Assembly (NCBI RefSeq): GCF_000835495.1
Contig: NW_015622546.1
Location: 808,883 to 872,882 of the forward strand
Length of the DNA stretch: 64,000 bases
DNA from: Cladophialophora immunda
Taxonomy: Eukaryota > Ascomycota > Eurotiomycetes > Chaetothyriales > Herpotrichiellaceae
Reading direction: 5' to 3'
How positions within the stretch are numbered: the stretch's first letter is position 1; every line of letters begins with the position of its first letter. This document shows, piece after piece, positions 32,376 through 44,866 of this stretch. The position numbers and the translations under genes are program-made. Below the pieces are notes generated by a model, which saw only the letters and a list, made by a program, of their open reading frames with translations, did not search any database and was not told the origin of the DNA.

Positions 32376-35272
32376 ATGGAGACGACAACAGAGACTCTAC
32401 AAAGTGCCCCCGAGACTCGTGGCGATGAGTTTGAGAGCAAGTTACGGGACCTTCTGTCCCGCACCAGGAAGGTCGACTTGACTGCTCTGAACCTCAGCCC
32501 CGAGAAGTCTTCCAACGGCATCCCTGCTGTTTTGCTATGCTACGCCCAGGCTTTGAAAGAGGCTCATCACGCGCCCGAAGCCGAAGCGCTCGACCAGGTG
32601 CGCGAGAAGGCGCTCGACAGGAAAGCTTTCGGTGGACTCGGCCTGCACGACGACGACACCGCCACTCCTGCCGAGCAGTCAGAGACACTCTTCCTGGTTG
32701 AGGCGTGGCTCGAGGCTGTCAACTCGCGAGAAAGAGCCCAGAACTTTCTGTCATATCGGTCCTCGCCCGCGGAAGGGACGAGACCGATGACTCTGGCGCA
32801 GAAGATCTTCGCCCAGCATGTGATTGGGGACAAACCGGGCAAGGGGTTGGCGGCCGGCGACGTCGTCAGGGTTGGCATTGACTGGATCCTGGCGTCAGAG
32901 CTGTCCTGGCAGGTATGGTTTGAGCCCACCCTCTTCAAGGCTCTGTCCGAGAAACGTTGACACTCTTTGCAGGGAATGGCCCGGACCTGGAGGCGGCTGG
33001 GCTCTCCCGGCATCTGGCGCAACGACCGGTTCTGGCTGGCCGGCGACCACGTCGTCCACCCGGCCGTGGCGCAGCTGCCCAAGATCAAAGCCATGGTCGA
33101 GGTCGCGGAGAAGGCCAAGAACGAGTTCAAGATGACCGAGTACCAAGGCATGAACTACACCATCATGCACACCGAGTTCGTCCGAGAACGGGTCGAGCCT
33201 GGGATGCTCGCCATCGGGTCTGACTCCCACACCTGCTCCGGCGGCGCCGTGGGCTGCCTGTCCATTGGACTCGGCACGGCGGATGTGATGATGACTCTGA
33301 CGCTGGGGGAGACGTGGTTCAAGATCCCCGAGTCCATCCTCATCGAGTTTGTCGGCCAGCCCGCCTTTGGCATGTCTGGCAAGGACGTCATCCTCCACAT
33401 CCTGGGCGAGCTCAAGCGCAACACGGTCGCCGCGGAGCGAATCGTCGAGTTCGCTGGCGAAGGCCTGCAGCACCTCTCCGTCGACGCCCGGTTCGCCATC
33501 TCCAACATGTGCACCGAGTTTGGTGCCATCACGGGCATTTTCGTGCCGGACCGCATCACCAGCGACTACATCGCACGGCGGCGGAGGAAAGCGAACCAGG
33601 TCAACTCGCTCTACTTCCGACCAGACCCCGACGCAGAGTACGCGGGCAGGTATACCATCGACCTGTCCCAGGTCGAGTCCTCGGTCGCCGTCTACCCGAA
33701 TCCGGACGACGTGGTGCCCGTCTCGCAGATGGCCGGGAAGCCGCTCGACGGAGTCTTCATCGGCGCCTGCACGACCACCGAGGAAGAGCTGGTCCTCGCC
33801 GCGCTCGTGCTCAAGGTCGGCCTCGACAGGAAACTGCCGCTGGCCAAGGGGAAACGGCACTATGTGCCCGGGTCGCTGCCCATCGTCGAGAAGTTGAAGG
33901 ATCTCAGACTTCTCGAGATATACGAGGCCGCCGGCTTCACTCGCGGGCCGCCTGGCTGTTCGTATTGCGTGGGTCTCTCGGCCGAGCACGCCGATGAGGG
34001 CGAGACGTGGTTGAGCTCGCAGAACCGCAATTTCCAGAACCGCATGGGCAAGGGTGAGTCGCTTAATTCGACGTCTCTACGATCTCTAGAAAAAGGAGTG
34101 TTCTTTTTTTTTCTGTTCGGTATGGGTGTGTGCTGATCGCTTGATCACTGTATAGGCGCCTTCGGCCACGTCACGTCCGCAATGGTCTGCGCGGCCTCGA
34201 GCTTCAGCATGTCCATCACCAGCCCGGCGGACTTTCTCTCGGAGCTGGACATGGATTTCTTCAAACGGTACCGTCCTCTCCCTGAGGTGGACATGGTCCC
34301 CATTGAATACGTCGAGCCCGATCTCAGCAGCTCGAGTGCTGGGCCGACGAACAGCAGCAGCGCTACCACCACCACGTTGCCTCTTCTCCCGGATGCGGAA
34401 GACCAGCCGCCGAGAAAGCTGGACAAGATCACAAGTAAGGTCGTCACGCTGGGCGACTTCATCGACACGGACGCGGTAAGTCAGGAACAGTCCACACATC
34501 CAAACAGAAAGGGGAGGAAGGCGGACCCGCGAGCCCAGGCTGACATTCTTTGCTCTCCGTGACATGTCGTACAGCTGGCTCCAGGACACACGTTGACGTC
34601 GTGCGTGACCGACGAGGAGTTCGGGGAGCACGTCCTCGAGCACACGCACCCTGACTTCCGGGCCAAAGTGCGCGGGGGCCAGCAGGTCGTGGTGGCCGGG
34701 CATGCGTTTGGCGTCGGGTCGAGTCGCGAGATGGCCGTGGGTGCTTTGAAAGGTTTGTCAGCTTTTTGTCTTCGTCACCTTTTCTTTTCTCGCCTTCAGA
34801 GTTTCTTCGTTCTTGCCCTTGGATTGCTTTGGTCCCCACAAACTCCCGTGTGAATTGAGGAGTATCCACGTCTGACGATTGAGGGTATGTAGGCGCGGGC
34901 GTCCAGGCGGTGATAGCCCGCTCGTTCGCCTTCATCTACGGCCGCAACCAGCCCAGCCTGGGCCTGCTGGGGGTCACCATGACGGACGAAGCGTTCTACG
35001 ACGCCGCGCGGGAGGGCGAGGAGATCACGCTGGACATCCCCGCCCGGACCATCACGGTCGCGGGCCAGGCGTTCCCCTTCCAGCTGTCCGAGATGGAGTA
35101 CAACCTGACTGTCAACAACGGCGTGGCCGAGAGTTACCGCAAGTTCGGGAAGGGCATCTGGGAGCGGTTCACAGGCGCCGGGAAGGAAGAGATCGAGACG
35201 TCCATGGTCAGGGCGGCAGTGCAGGGTGGTGGGGAGGAAGGCAAGACGGGGGATAAGAAGTTGGAATGGTAG
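32376..35272 (+). CDS. Aconitase/isopropylmalate dehydratase superfamily enzyme, five exons
   Basis: Exons 32376-32912, 32973-34053, 34156-34475, 34575-34752 and 34893-35272 join in phase to give 831 residues. An N-terminal extension of about 130 residues precedes the catalytic part, which begins [14 protein letters not shown]. Conserved elements are [13 protein letters not shown], the cluster ligand region [12 protein letters not shown] and PPGCSYCVG. These supply the cysteines expected to hold a [4Fe-4S] cluster. A Ser/Thr-rich linker at about 580-610 leads to the swivel domain, with DFIDTDALAPGHTL across an intron and GVGSSREMA. The reaction should be a stereospecific hydration/dehydration of a tricarboxylate. 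The divergent PrpB-like neighbour points to 2-methyl-cis-aconitate or a similar substrate, which is inference. It ends 59 bp from the convergent kinase gene. Confidence 0.85.
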
Positions 35273-35331
35273 TAGATAATGCTATATGGGCGCTGCTCAT
35301 GCCTTCCTGCAAATTTTCATTCGTCCCGTTT

Positions 35332-36516
35332 TCAGCTCTTGGTGTGGTCTCCCTCGTCGGAGAGCGTGGCTCTATCCGCATCTTTGATCCGTTCGGGCCC
35401 TTGGCCGTCGGGGAAGGGCGCGAACTTGTCGATGAGGTAGTACATGTCGTCGAAGGCCCTGGATAACAAAAGCGTTGTGTATTAGTTCCATGACTGTCCA
35501 GAGAGTGTGCTGGCCAGCCACCACGGCGAGGAAACTCACGTTTGACGCACGGCCGTGCCTTGGCTCCGATGGTTCACCGAGTACAGTACATTATAGTAGA
35601 TGCAATACAGTCGATTCCGGTCGGCCCATTCTTCCGTCGGCTCGCTGGGTCCGTTGTAGCGGAGGTACGTCTGGGTGTAGACCTTGTTGTGGATCTTGTT
35701 GTAGCTGCACCGCCAGTTCCCAATCTCGAACTCGTGGTGCGCGTACATGGCCGCGGCGTCGAAGAGGTAGATGTCCCCCGTCTGGTACGAGGTGCCCGTG
35801 TTGCCTTCCCAGAGATCACCGTGGATGAGGGACGGTTTCACCACGCGGCCGTCTTTCGTGAGGTTGTCCAGGAGGGCCGGCACCACATGGGCAAGAAGCC
35901 GGTCCTCAAGCGCGCTGAGTGCGTCCCACCGACCATTCTCTGTGTCGTCGAGCGCAATAATATGGCGGAGTAGATTGCTGAAGTAGACCGTCCAACTGCT
36001 CTCCCATGCAATGGCTTGAGGGATCCGACCCTGACATGTCGTGATGTGGAAGCCGAATTTCCCTGTAGGAGAGAGGCTGGTTTTATGCAGCCTTGCCAAC
36101 TTGGCACAGAGCTGATTAGGCTCTGGGTCGCAGCCAGGTAATATCCCGATGAACTCGGCGAGGAGAAAGTACGCCTCCGGAGACGATGCTGAGCACTTGC
36201 CCCAGGCGTACGGCTTCGGGACCAGATCTGGCATTGCATTGTACAGCTCGGCCATGGAGCTGAACTCCCCTGCCACAATAAGCCGACCCTGGTCCCCGGT
36301 GGCGCATTTCAGAAAGTATGCAGTGTGTCTCCCGTCCGGCTCTTCGACTTCCAAGCGGGCCAGGAAGGACCATCTGGAGTGGGCAATCTCTTTGGCAGAC
36401 AGGATTTTGGTATGCAGAGGGAAGCTATTGACAATATTGTCGTCCAAGAAGAAATCGCCCTCGGTCGCTGTCAGTTTGGTTGCGTCATAGCGAGACCGGT
36501 GCGTGGCCTCGCTCAT
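35332..36516 (-). CDS. Fructosamine/ketosamine-3-kinase family protein, two exons
   Basis: Exons 35540-36516 and 35332-35458 join in phase to give 367 residues, starting at the ATG at 36516. The protein kinase-like fold of the APH/fructosamine kinase group is marked by YFLKCA (ATP-binding Lys), LIHGDLWEGN (His232-Gly-Asp234 catalytic loop) and FDAAAMYAHHEFEIG (metal-binding Asp plus the family-specific HHEFEIG-type stretch). Enzymes of this family phosphorylate sugar adducts on proteins or amino acids and start their repair. Fungal genomes carry several paralogues of unknown substrate. The small second exon supplies a conserved helix (DDMYYLIDKF). The gene is convergent with the aconitase-like gene and may have no pathway link to it. 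Confidence 0.8.
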
Positions 36517-37669
36517 TGAACACGGATACAGAAGAAATTCCAGTAGCTCAGAACTCGGGACGCAGGCCCAAAAGAAGAGCAAATTGCCACAGATCTAGCT
36601 CCAGGAATTGGGAGAGCGGGAGGGCCGATGTTCGCAACTTTCACGCTTGGAACAAAGACAACAGTGTGGTTGTTGTTGGTCATCCATGCTCCTTGGGCAT
36701 TCTTTTTCTCGATGACAACCTCTCATTGTTGACATTCTTGTCCTTCTCTACCTGCCTTTGTGTGCATTCCTTGCATTTGACATTCTCTTGCTCACCTGCA
36801 TTCCACCGCGTGACGATGGACGTGGCATGGTACCTACCTAGTCCAACCAATGCATGTTTTCTTGTAAACGGAGCGAAAGATGGTCAGGCACGAGGTAGCT
36901 GAGACGCCTGAAACAGAGGGATGACGGAGCAGAGGAACTGTGAGTAGATTTGGAGGAGGACTGCTAGTCGACCTCGTGGGCATCGTCGTCGACAACACTG
37001 GCGCTCGGCGAGCCTGAAATGTGCACGTTGCTTCTCGTCAAGAGGACTGGGAGGCATCAGCGACGCATATGTATCCGACGGGAGTTCTTGCAACGACTTT
37101 TATATACCCCTACGGTGGCTGATGCTGACGCCGAGCTTGTGTTCGCGGAATCGACGGGCCTGAAGTCAAACACCAGCGACGCCTTAGCGATGCATTTTAG
37201 CCGCCCAGTTTCGGCTTCTCCTCCTTGCGAGGACAACGACAGATTATCCTCCCACCATCCCAACAGCCGCCCACCACCTCTGAGACAGTCTAATGCAGGT
37301 GCCAGCGTCAATGTCTGAGCCATCCAAATACGGCGATTTCCAAATCAATCGCAGCGTCGCTTCGAAGGGGGCACCATCATGGAGGTTGGGCATGGCTTTT
37401 TGCACCCACCACCCATCCATTCATCTAATGCAAACACTTTCCATACATACGCCATCAGCAGTTTTTCAAGATTGTACCAATTTGTGACGGACCTGATAAG
37501 GCAGGCAGACTTGAGGGCTGCGGCTTTATGTGGATGCGTCGAGTTGCCTTGAAGCTGCCTTTTAGGCCCCAAGCTTGAGGGATGTCTGCTGAAAATACTG
37601 AGCCGCTCACACTGCCATCTCTCATACACTTTCCTCTCGACCTCCATCATCATCACAGCTCTGGGTCTG
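36517..37669. other. Intergenic region, 1.15 kb, upstream of the NLR-type gene
   Basis: No credible ORF is present; those seen are chance frames. A TTTTATATAC string occurs near 37097, too far from the next start to be assigned. Pyrimidine-rich sequence just before 37670 suits a leader. Confidence 0.4.
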
Positions 37670-40600
37670 ATGGTGATCGCCGTACGTGTATCGAGACCGT
37701 CCCTTAAACCAAGCATTCTACTGGCCCCCAAATGGTGTGTTATCCTGCTCCAGCCTCGAAAATCCTGGCTAAACAGCTTGAATTGTAGCTAGGAAAACTA
37801 CGATCCAGCCTCTCTCACCGAGGCAGGCAAGCAGTTGAACATCCGAACGGCCCATCAAATGCCACTGAAGAGAACCTAACGGTTGATTCTCGTGCAGGAG
37901 GAGAGAGTTCCCGTTCCGTCACGACTCTTCCTGCTCTGAGTCCCTTCAACCCGGGTTCGACAGCGATAAATGCCGTAGAAGGACGCTCCTTTCCAGGACA
38001 TGATACCAAAGCTCTGGGTCTTCATATCATCCACCAGCCAAAGTCGAGGCCCATTGCCGATATCATCTTTGTACATGGTCTTGGTGGGCACAGTTACAAA
38101 ACGTGGTCGAAAGACCACAATATCGAGTTTTTCTGGCCTGGGTCATGGCTCCCAAACGACCCCAAAATCCGAAAAGCCAGGCTGTTTACCTATGGATACC
38201 CTTCGCAATTGCACGGTCCCAAGAGTGTGTCCAATATCATGAGTTTTGCAAGGTCACTTTTGTTCGACATGCGATACAGCAGGAGCAACCAGGAACACAG
38301 CTTGAGAATCGGGGACGCACCTATCATATTTGTCGCTCACTCCATGGGTGGTCTAGTCGTCAAGAAGACCTATCTGATGGCTCAGAATGACCAAAATTGT
38401 ACACGAATCGCCCGGTCGATCATGGGGATTGTTTTTCTGTCGACGCCTCACCGGGGGTCAAATCTCAGCCTTGTACTGAACCTCATTCTGAAAGCCACGC
38501 TTCAGTCCAAAAAATCCTTTATCAAAGAACTTGAACGAAACTCTTCAGCCATTGAAGATATCAATGATCAATTCCGACATGTGGCCCCGAATCTTTCGAT
38601 CTTTTCTTTTTATGAGGAGCATCCCACCCTTGTACTGGGAAATGCGCTAATGATTGTCCGCAAGGATTCAGCTATTTTGGGCTACACCAACGAGGATTCA
38701 AGAGGTCTACCTGCCGACCATCACACGATCTGCAAATTCGCCACCGAGGAAGCTCCGGAATTCAGAATAGTGAGGGACGCTTTGAAAGATCTCGTGGAGA
38801 AGTTCGAGCGTAGCGCTCTCCGGACATATGATGTCCAGGCTCTGAATACCGGAAAAGATATCAAAAAGATGCTGGATCTCTCACGCACTCCTGCCGAGGA
38901 TTTCATCACTCTCCGAAAACGCCGGGTGGCAGGAAGTTGCGAATGGTTCTTACGGGATCCTGGAACTCAGCAGTGGCTCACAAACCTCTCCGATGCTCAT
39001 TTGATATGGTACAATGCACCACCTGCTCATGGGAAATCCGTCCTCTCGAGCCATGTCATTCACCATCTTCAATCAAATGGCTACCACTGTCAGTATTATT
39101 TCTTCAACTCTGGAGACCAGACGAGACGATCAATAGGGGGGATGCTGAAGTCACTGGCGCATCAAATATCTTCGATTATGCCTGACTACGAGGAAGAGAT
39201 ACGCATGACCAGTGCTGAAGGCACTCGCTTCGATGGGGACGACTACCGCTTCCTGTGGCGGATATTATTTGAGGATCTCTTGTTCTCTAAAAGTTTCCCG
39301 CATCCGCTCTTCTGGGTTATAGATGGCCTGGACGAATCAGAGTCACCCCAGCTGGTTGTCGAACTGTTAGAAGAACTTCTCTCACAAGCACGGATACAAA
39401 TGAAAGTCTTGATCACTAGCCGGCGGACAGAAGCGCTTGCGCTGCAGTTCAAAAAGCTCGACCGCTTTCGAAAAGTCAACATAATCGACGGAGAAGGTCA
39501 GCTTCACAATGACGAAGACATCAAGCTACTCGTCGACAGGGAACTTGCAAATCTGCATGGAGACACAGCCATTCGGGAACGACTTCGGCAAGAAATCTTG
39601 AAACGGGCAAGGGGAAACTTTCTCTGGGTGAGTATTGTGCTGGAAGAGCTGCACAAGTGCCAAACCGAAAGCGAGATTCAGGCCACTTTGGAACAAATAC
39701 CTGAGAACTTCAAGGAAATGTACTCACGAATGCAACTTGCAATTACGGAAAATCCCAATGGGCGACGGGTGAAATTGGCAAAAGAGCTACTCCAGTGGGT
39801 GATTTGTGTACCACGACCCTTGACCCTGGATCAATTACGGGACGCCATCAGCAAAGATTATCCTGATGTCCTGGATCTGAAGAAGGCCGTTCGCGACGTC
39901 TGTGGCCAATTCATTCTCATCGACAGCACGAACCATGTAACGATGATCCACCAAACTGCGCGCGACTTTCTGACAAATGCTCCCAATAGGATGATTGAAC
40001 TTAATCGCAAAAGGGCTAACACCAGCGTCCTGAGAAAGAGCCTCTCCAGTCTCAGTAAACTATCTATCCGTGCTCTGGCCCTCGGTTCGAGAGAGAGCCT
40101 GTCGCTCCGAAAAGAGCTTGAAGCTCAGCACCCATTCACACTTTACGTGGCGAACTCGTGGTTCTACTACCTTGGCTATGCTGGTTCAGATTCTCAGGAG
40201 GGCCTTGATGCACTAGAAACGTTTTTCAGCCGCCCCCATGTTCTCGATTGGATATACGTTGTCGCGGTCCTAGACCAGATCAGCACATTGGCAAGGGCTG
40301 GAAATGCTCTGTTGAATTTCGTCACCAGCTCTCGCAAAAGCGAAAGATCAACTTCTGCTCAGCTAAATACCATGGAACTCCTCGGAAACTGGGGGATGGA
40401 CCTGGTGAGGATAGCAGCAAAATTTAACAAACATCTTATAACACAGCCCTACGCCATCTACGAGATAATTCCAGCATTATCTCCTTCGGCTTCTATGATC
40501 AGCCGCCAATTCTACCAATACAAGAACTCGAAGATCACGGTATCTGGTCAGGACGAGTCATGGACAGACGTAATTGCGCATTTTTCACTTTCTCAAGACC

Positions 40601-42693
40601 AGACAATTTTGAAGATTGTGTCGTCCGGACCTCATTTAGCAGTGTTCACACAAGGTGGTATTGTACATATATGGAGTTCGACCAGTTTCAAAGAGGTGTG
40701 CACGCTCCGTCATGATGAGCCCATCATAGATATGTGCTTGAACAACCGAGGCGACATACTTGTGACCTACGGTTTGAGGACAACAATCGTCTGGGACGTT
40801 CATGCGGGCACCGTCCGACTTCAAGTGCCACACACAGGAAACAGCCGAGCCAGGTCGCTTACATTTGCAATGAATGACCGGCGCATCCTGGCTGCAACAG
40901 ATGACAGTTCGGTCAGGTTCTTGGATATAGCAGAAAGTGGAGCTACGTGGAAAGTTCTCGATGCGTCCCTGCTCAAAGAGAATCCTCAATCTGACCTGGT
41001 CATCATCAATAGTCCGAGTCGTATGGTTTTCAACGCAACCGGAACACAAGTTGCAGTGTGCTATAGGTCGTTTCCTCTCACAGTCTGGGACCTCAACAAG
41101 GCGACCCTCATTAGTCGATGCTTGAGACCCATTGCCCGGGTTGATTCAGAGTCGATCTCTTCGCAAACTTGGTTTCCCGTGGAACTTCTCGACTGGAATC
41201 CTGTCACCGGTCATATCATCGGCTGGTACAAGGGCAACAATCTTTTCAAATGGCACCCTGTGACAGATGAAATCTATGAAGTCTCTGCCTGTGTCGACGG
41301 GTTGGTCTCGAGTCCGAACGGGAAACATTTTGTGACGAGTGACAGCGATGGCGTTGTCAAACTCTGGGACTTTGCATCTTTCACCGTAACTTACCAAATC
41401 TCTTCAGGGGGCCTGGTCAGCGGGTTATGCTTCAGCCCGGATTCCGCGCGGTTTTATGATATCCGGGGATCTACTATCACTGCATGGGAGCCTAGTGGCT
41501 TGAATCAGCTTGCAGAATCAAAAGAAACTTTCAGCGACGCCGCCGGTGAGAAACAGCAAGATGCAGTCATTTCCCGCATACGCCAGGCGAATGCGCCACA
41601 ATCTCCAGGCCTTACCGCCCTCGCTGCAGCTCCAGATGGCCTGTGGTACGTAACTGGACATGATGATGGCCGAGTTTATCTTGCGGATGTCCGAGGCACA
41701 TTCCAGATTGAACTAACAAGCTTCCCCGACTTTCAACACGTTGGTCATCTCGTCTGGAGTCCTAGTGGCAGTATCGTCGTTGCCGCCGATCTTGGAGTTG
41801 ACGTTCGCATAATGGAGATCGACAACATTAACTCGAGACATCTCAAGCAAACGGATGTTCGGCATTTACAACGTCCAAGCTTGGCTCTTGAAGGCGGCTC
41901 GATACATCAGATGCTAATGGATTTCTCATCACGACTGCTTCTCGTCATCAGCGATGGCCTTGCTCAGATATGGGACATTGTTAATTGCAGAATAAATAGT
42001 TCTGCACTCATAGACCGTGCTGCCCAACAGGGCTGGCTTGACCATCCCACCAATCATGAATTGTTCCTGGGAGTCGGGTCTGAACATATCGGGATATATC
42101 AATGGTCCACCTCACAGCAAATGCACCATTTCAAGATCGGCGACGGAGTTTCATCTTTGGTGAGACAGCCTGCCTCCATCCCCTCACAGAACGACTCTGC
42201 CAACAGCGCACAAACAACCGATCTGTCAATCCTGGGACGGGAAATCCTAACAAAAATCAACAAAATCATGCTCACCCAAGATGGCAAGCACATTCTGGTA
42301 CATCTCAAGGAATCCCTACCAAAAGATGGAGTTCGCAAAAGGCTCCTTATATTAGAAGTGAGAGCGTTGGATGCAGCTATAGGCACGGGCAAGGGAGTTG
42401 CACTCGAAAATGGAGAAATTGCGGACGATCTGGCGGAGAGACTTGAAATGCCTTTGGGCGTTTTGCCGGGCCCTTTGCTGGTCTTTCTCGACCGAGACTT
42501 TTGGGTCTGCACCATCAGCCTGCGTAAGCCAGGACGGATGGATTCGCTGACACGTCACTACTTCATCCCCAGGGATTGGACAAAGGCTGAAGATCTCGTG
42601 CTATGCACCATGTTACGAGACGGGACACTGTTTTGCATCCAGGAAGGCAGTATCGTTGTAATTAGAAGCAATGTTGCTGGTATCTCTGCTTGA
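37670..42693 (+). CDS. NLR-type protein: alpha/beta hydrolase, NACHT-like NTPase, WD40-like repeats
   Basis: The main exon (37789-42693) is open well upstream of its first possible start at 38209, and conserved sequence precedes that point (GLHIIHQP, IIFVHGLGG). I therefore propose a 12-nt first exon at 37670-37681 (MVIA), with donor GTACGT, branch CTAAAC and acceptor TTGTAG at 37788. The product is about 1638 residues. Domain order is a lipase-like alpha/beta hydrolase with FVAHSMGG (nucleophile Ser189), then a NACHT-type NTPase with APPAHGKSV (Walker A, about 412-420), FWVIDGLDE (Walker B, about 512) and VLITSRR. A helical part follows, then degenerate WD40-like blades from about 860 to the end. 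Such SesB-like-NACHT-WD proteins are fungal NLR-like candidates for non-self recognition. The tiny first exon is less certain than the rest. Confidence 0.8.
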
Positions 42694-43274
42694 GACTCTT
42701 CCATCGGCGACGCCGAACATGGAATGATTTGCGTCTGAGAAGCAGTCTTCCTATGTTACAATCAATAGATTTTCCCCCCTTGATTAGCGGCGGCTGTATT
42801 GATATTGGAATCCACAAAATCCACAGAGCGCTCTGGCTCTCTTCGGCTCAGTCGTCCTGCTTGAATATGTGGGGACGACGATTTACGTTGTTGTCGAGCA
42901 TTCTTGGGTCTTCGACAGATAAGGCCAGTTCTTCAGTTGTTGCGGTCTACTGTCAATGAATATGCCCCGCTTGAATGCCCTTCAAATACTTCAGTGCCTC
43001 CTCGGTATTGAGGTAGATCCTTACATACCAGCCCCGCAAAAACACATCCTCATATATGTTGGCTCACCGCCACAGAACGGAGTCCTGTGTCTGCTTCTCC
43101 AACATCGTATTCAAAGTTTTGAAAGATTCTAAAGGCTACGGGTATAAATCACATTGTGGATGCTTCTAACCCTCCCTCGCCTCCTAGCTTGTGATCGCGT
43201 CCGCCCGACCTAGTCTTTACGGACATGTCTATGACGATTTGGGACGGCGTCCCCTAGAACAGACCGAGGGCTCC
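42694..43274. promoter_or_regulatory. Spacer with TATA element before the MFS gene remnant
   Basis: TATAAA at 43143-43148 lies about 130 bases before the likely ATG at 43275, a reasonable distance for a fungal promoter. In the proximal part a TCCTAG acceptor-like string at about 43185 could belong to a leader intron. Nothing else was recognised. Confidence 0.4.
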
Positions 43275-44866
43275 ATGGAGCTCAAGGCTGTAGAAGATGG
43301 CCCAGCACCTGCCCCTTACACGATCTTTGGGCCGAACCAAAAGCGTCTGCTCATTGCGCTGCTTGGTTTCGCTACCATTACGTCTCCACTGACGGCCACG
43401 ATATATTTCCCCCTTCTGCCTCTTCTGAGAGAGTATTCCCACACAACGTCACAGGCTATTAACCTCACCCTCACAATCTATATCGTCTTCAAGACGATCT
43501 CTCCGGCGATCTTCGGACCATTGTCGGACACTGTGGGGCGGCGGCCGGCGTATCTATTCACGCTGTCGCTGTACTTGGCGACGAACCTGGGCTTAGCCCT
43601 TAACCGGAACCACTACGGCATTCTGCTGGGCCTACGGGCGATCCAGAGCCTGGGTGCAAGTGCGGCTTACGCCATCAGCTTCGGCGTTGTCGCTGATGTC
43701 TGCGTGCTAAGCGAACGGGGGAGGATGCTGGGACCGGTCAGCATGGCCTTGAATCTGGGCGCTTGTATCGGCCCGGTGGTCGGTGGATAGGTCGCGTATT
43801 CCAGCGGCAGTTTTGAATGGATCTTTTTGGCGCTGGTCATTGTCGGCGCTGTGCTGCTGTTCTTGGTCGGAGCCTTCTTACCGGAGACGGCTCGATCGCT
43901 CGTGGGCAATGGCGAGAAGAGAGCAGGCCTGCCAATCTGGGAATGGACTTGGTTGCGTATCATCACGCGGCTCATTTCAATCAATCTCCCGAGAAGGAGT
44001 GCAAAAAGCAAGGCAGGGGCTGGGGTTGGACGTTGCGAGGTAGGCTGGACGAGGAGCAGTCGTCGACCTATCCAAAGTTACTCTCGCGCCTCCAGGTCGA
44101 CAACCCACTGACGTGCCTGCGGATCATTTTTCACCTCGATACTTTCTTCGTGCTCTGGATGCACGGATCGTTCTACACCGTGGACTACTCGCTGGTCGCC
44201 GCGATACCTGATATATACAAGCAGATCTATCACTTCAACGAGTTGCAGATTGGGCTGACATACCTCCCGCGCGGCATCGGGATCACTGTCGGTGGCTACT
44301 GCGTCGGTCGAGTCATGGACTTCAACTACAAGGCCACAGCCCGTCAGATCAACTGGAACATCGACACTCTATCAGGCGACGACTTGAGAGAGTTTCCGAT
44401 CGAACGGGCCCGATCCCGTGGCAGCGGCTGGCTGTTGCTGGTTTCCACATCTGGCGTCATTGGGTACGGCTGGGCTGTACAGTATCATGTCCATGTCTCA
44501 GTCTTGTTGATTTTGCAGTTCATGCAGGGGTTCTGGGGCACGTGTTTCTACACGGTCTACAACACGTTGCTGGTCGACGTGTTTCCGCAGAGTCCCAGCA
44601 CGGCGGCGGCAGCTGCAAGCATCACGAGATGTGCCATGGCGGCTGCGGGCGTCGCGGTGCTGCAGCCTCTGCTCGACGCCGCAGGCAGAGGCTGGTATTT
44701 CACCGTCTTGGGTCTATGGAGTGGCAGTTTTGGCGGGGTGGCGTTGTGGTGTATCAAGAAGAAAGGAATGGTTTGGAGAACGCGTCGCTTGGACAAACAC
44801 AGGGCGCCTGAGACGTCCACCGTAGTCGTAGAACAAGCCCAAGCTAGACCTGGCAAGCAGAATTAG
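43275..44866 (+). pseudogene. MFS transporter (DHA1, polyamine/drug type) with a premature TAG
   Basis: From the ATG at 43275 the frame reads as an MFS drug:H+ antiporter. It has an N-terminal helix set, GPLSDTVGRRPAYL (motif A) and MALNLGACIGPVVGG (motif C). An in-frame TAG at 43788-43790 sits where relatives have Trp (GGW). Beyond it the same frame continues as VAYSSGSFEWIFLALV and FLPETARSLVGNG, so the stop is a point nonsense mutation. By about 44015 the homology is in another frame (LPRGIGITVGGY, SPSTAAAAASITRCAMA). A 56-nt intron 43957-44012 (GTATCA...AG) would restore phase; otherwise there is also a frameshift. The end at 44866 is intact. Unless the TAG is read through or is an assembly error, no full transporter is made. 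Confidence 0.75.

Noticed and set aside
32895..33989. Minus-strand ORF of 364 codons in the aconitase-like gene
   Set aside because: The plus strand carries the conserved aconitase sequence; this is an antisense shadow.
37345..37731. Minus-strand ORF of 128 codons before the NLR-type gene
   Set aside because: It has no recognisable features and overlaps the proposed first exon and leader of that gene.
38209..38211. TTG at 38209 as start of the NACHT-WD40 gene
   Set aside because: Conserved hydrolase sequence (FVHGLGG and others) is encoded in frame upstream to 37789, so the true start must lie further 5'.
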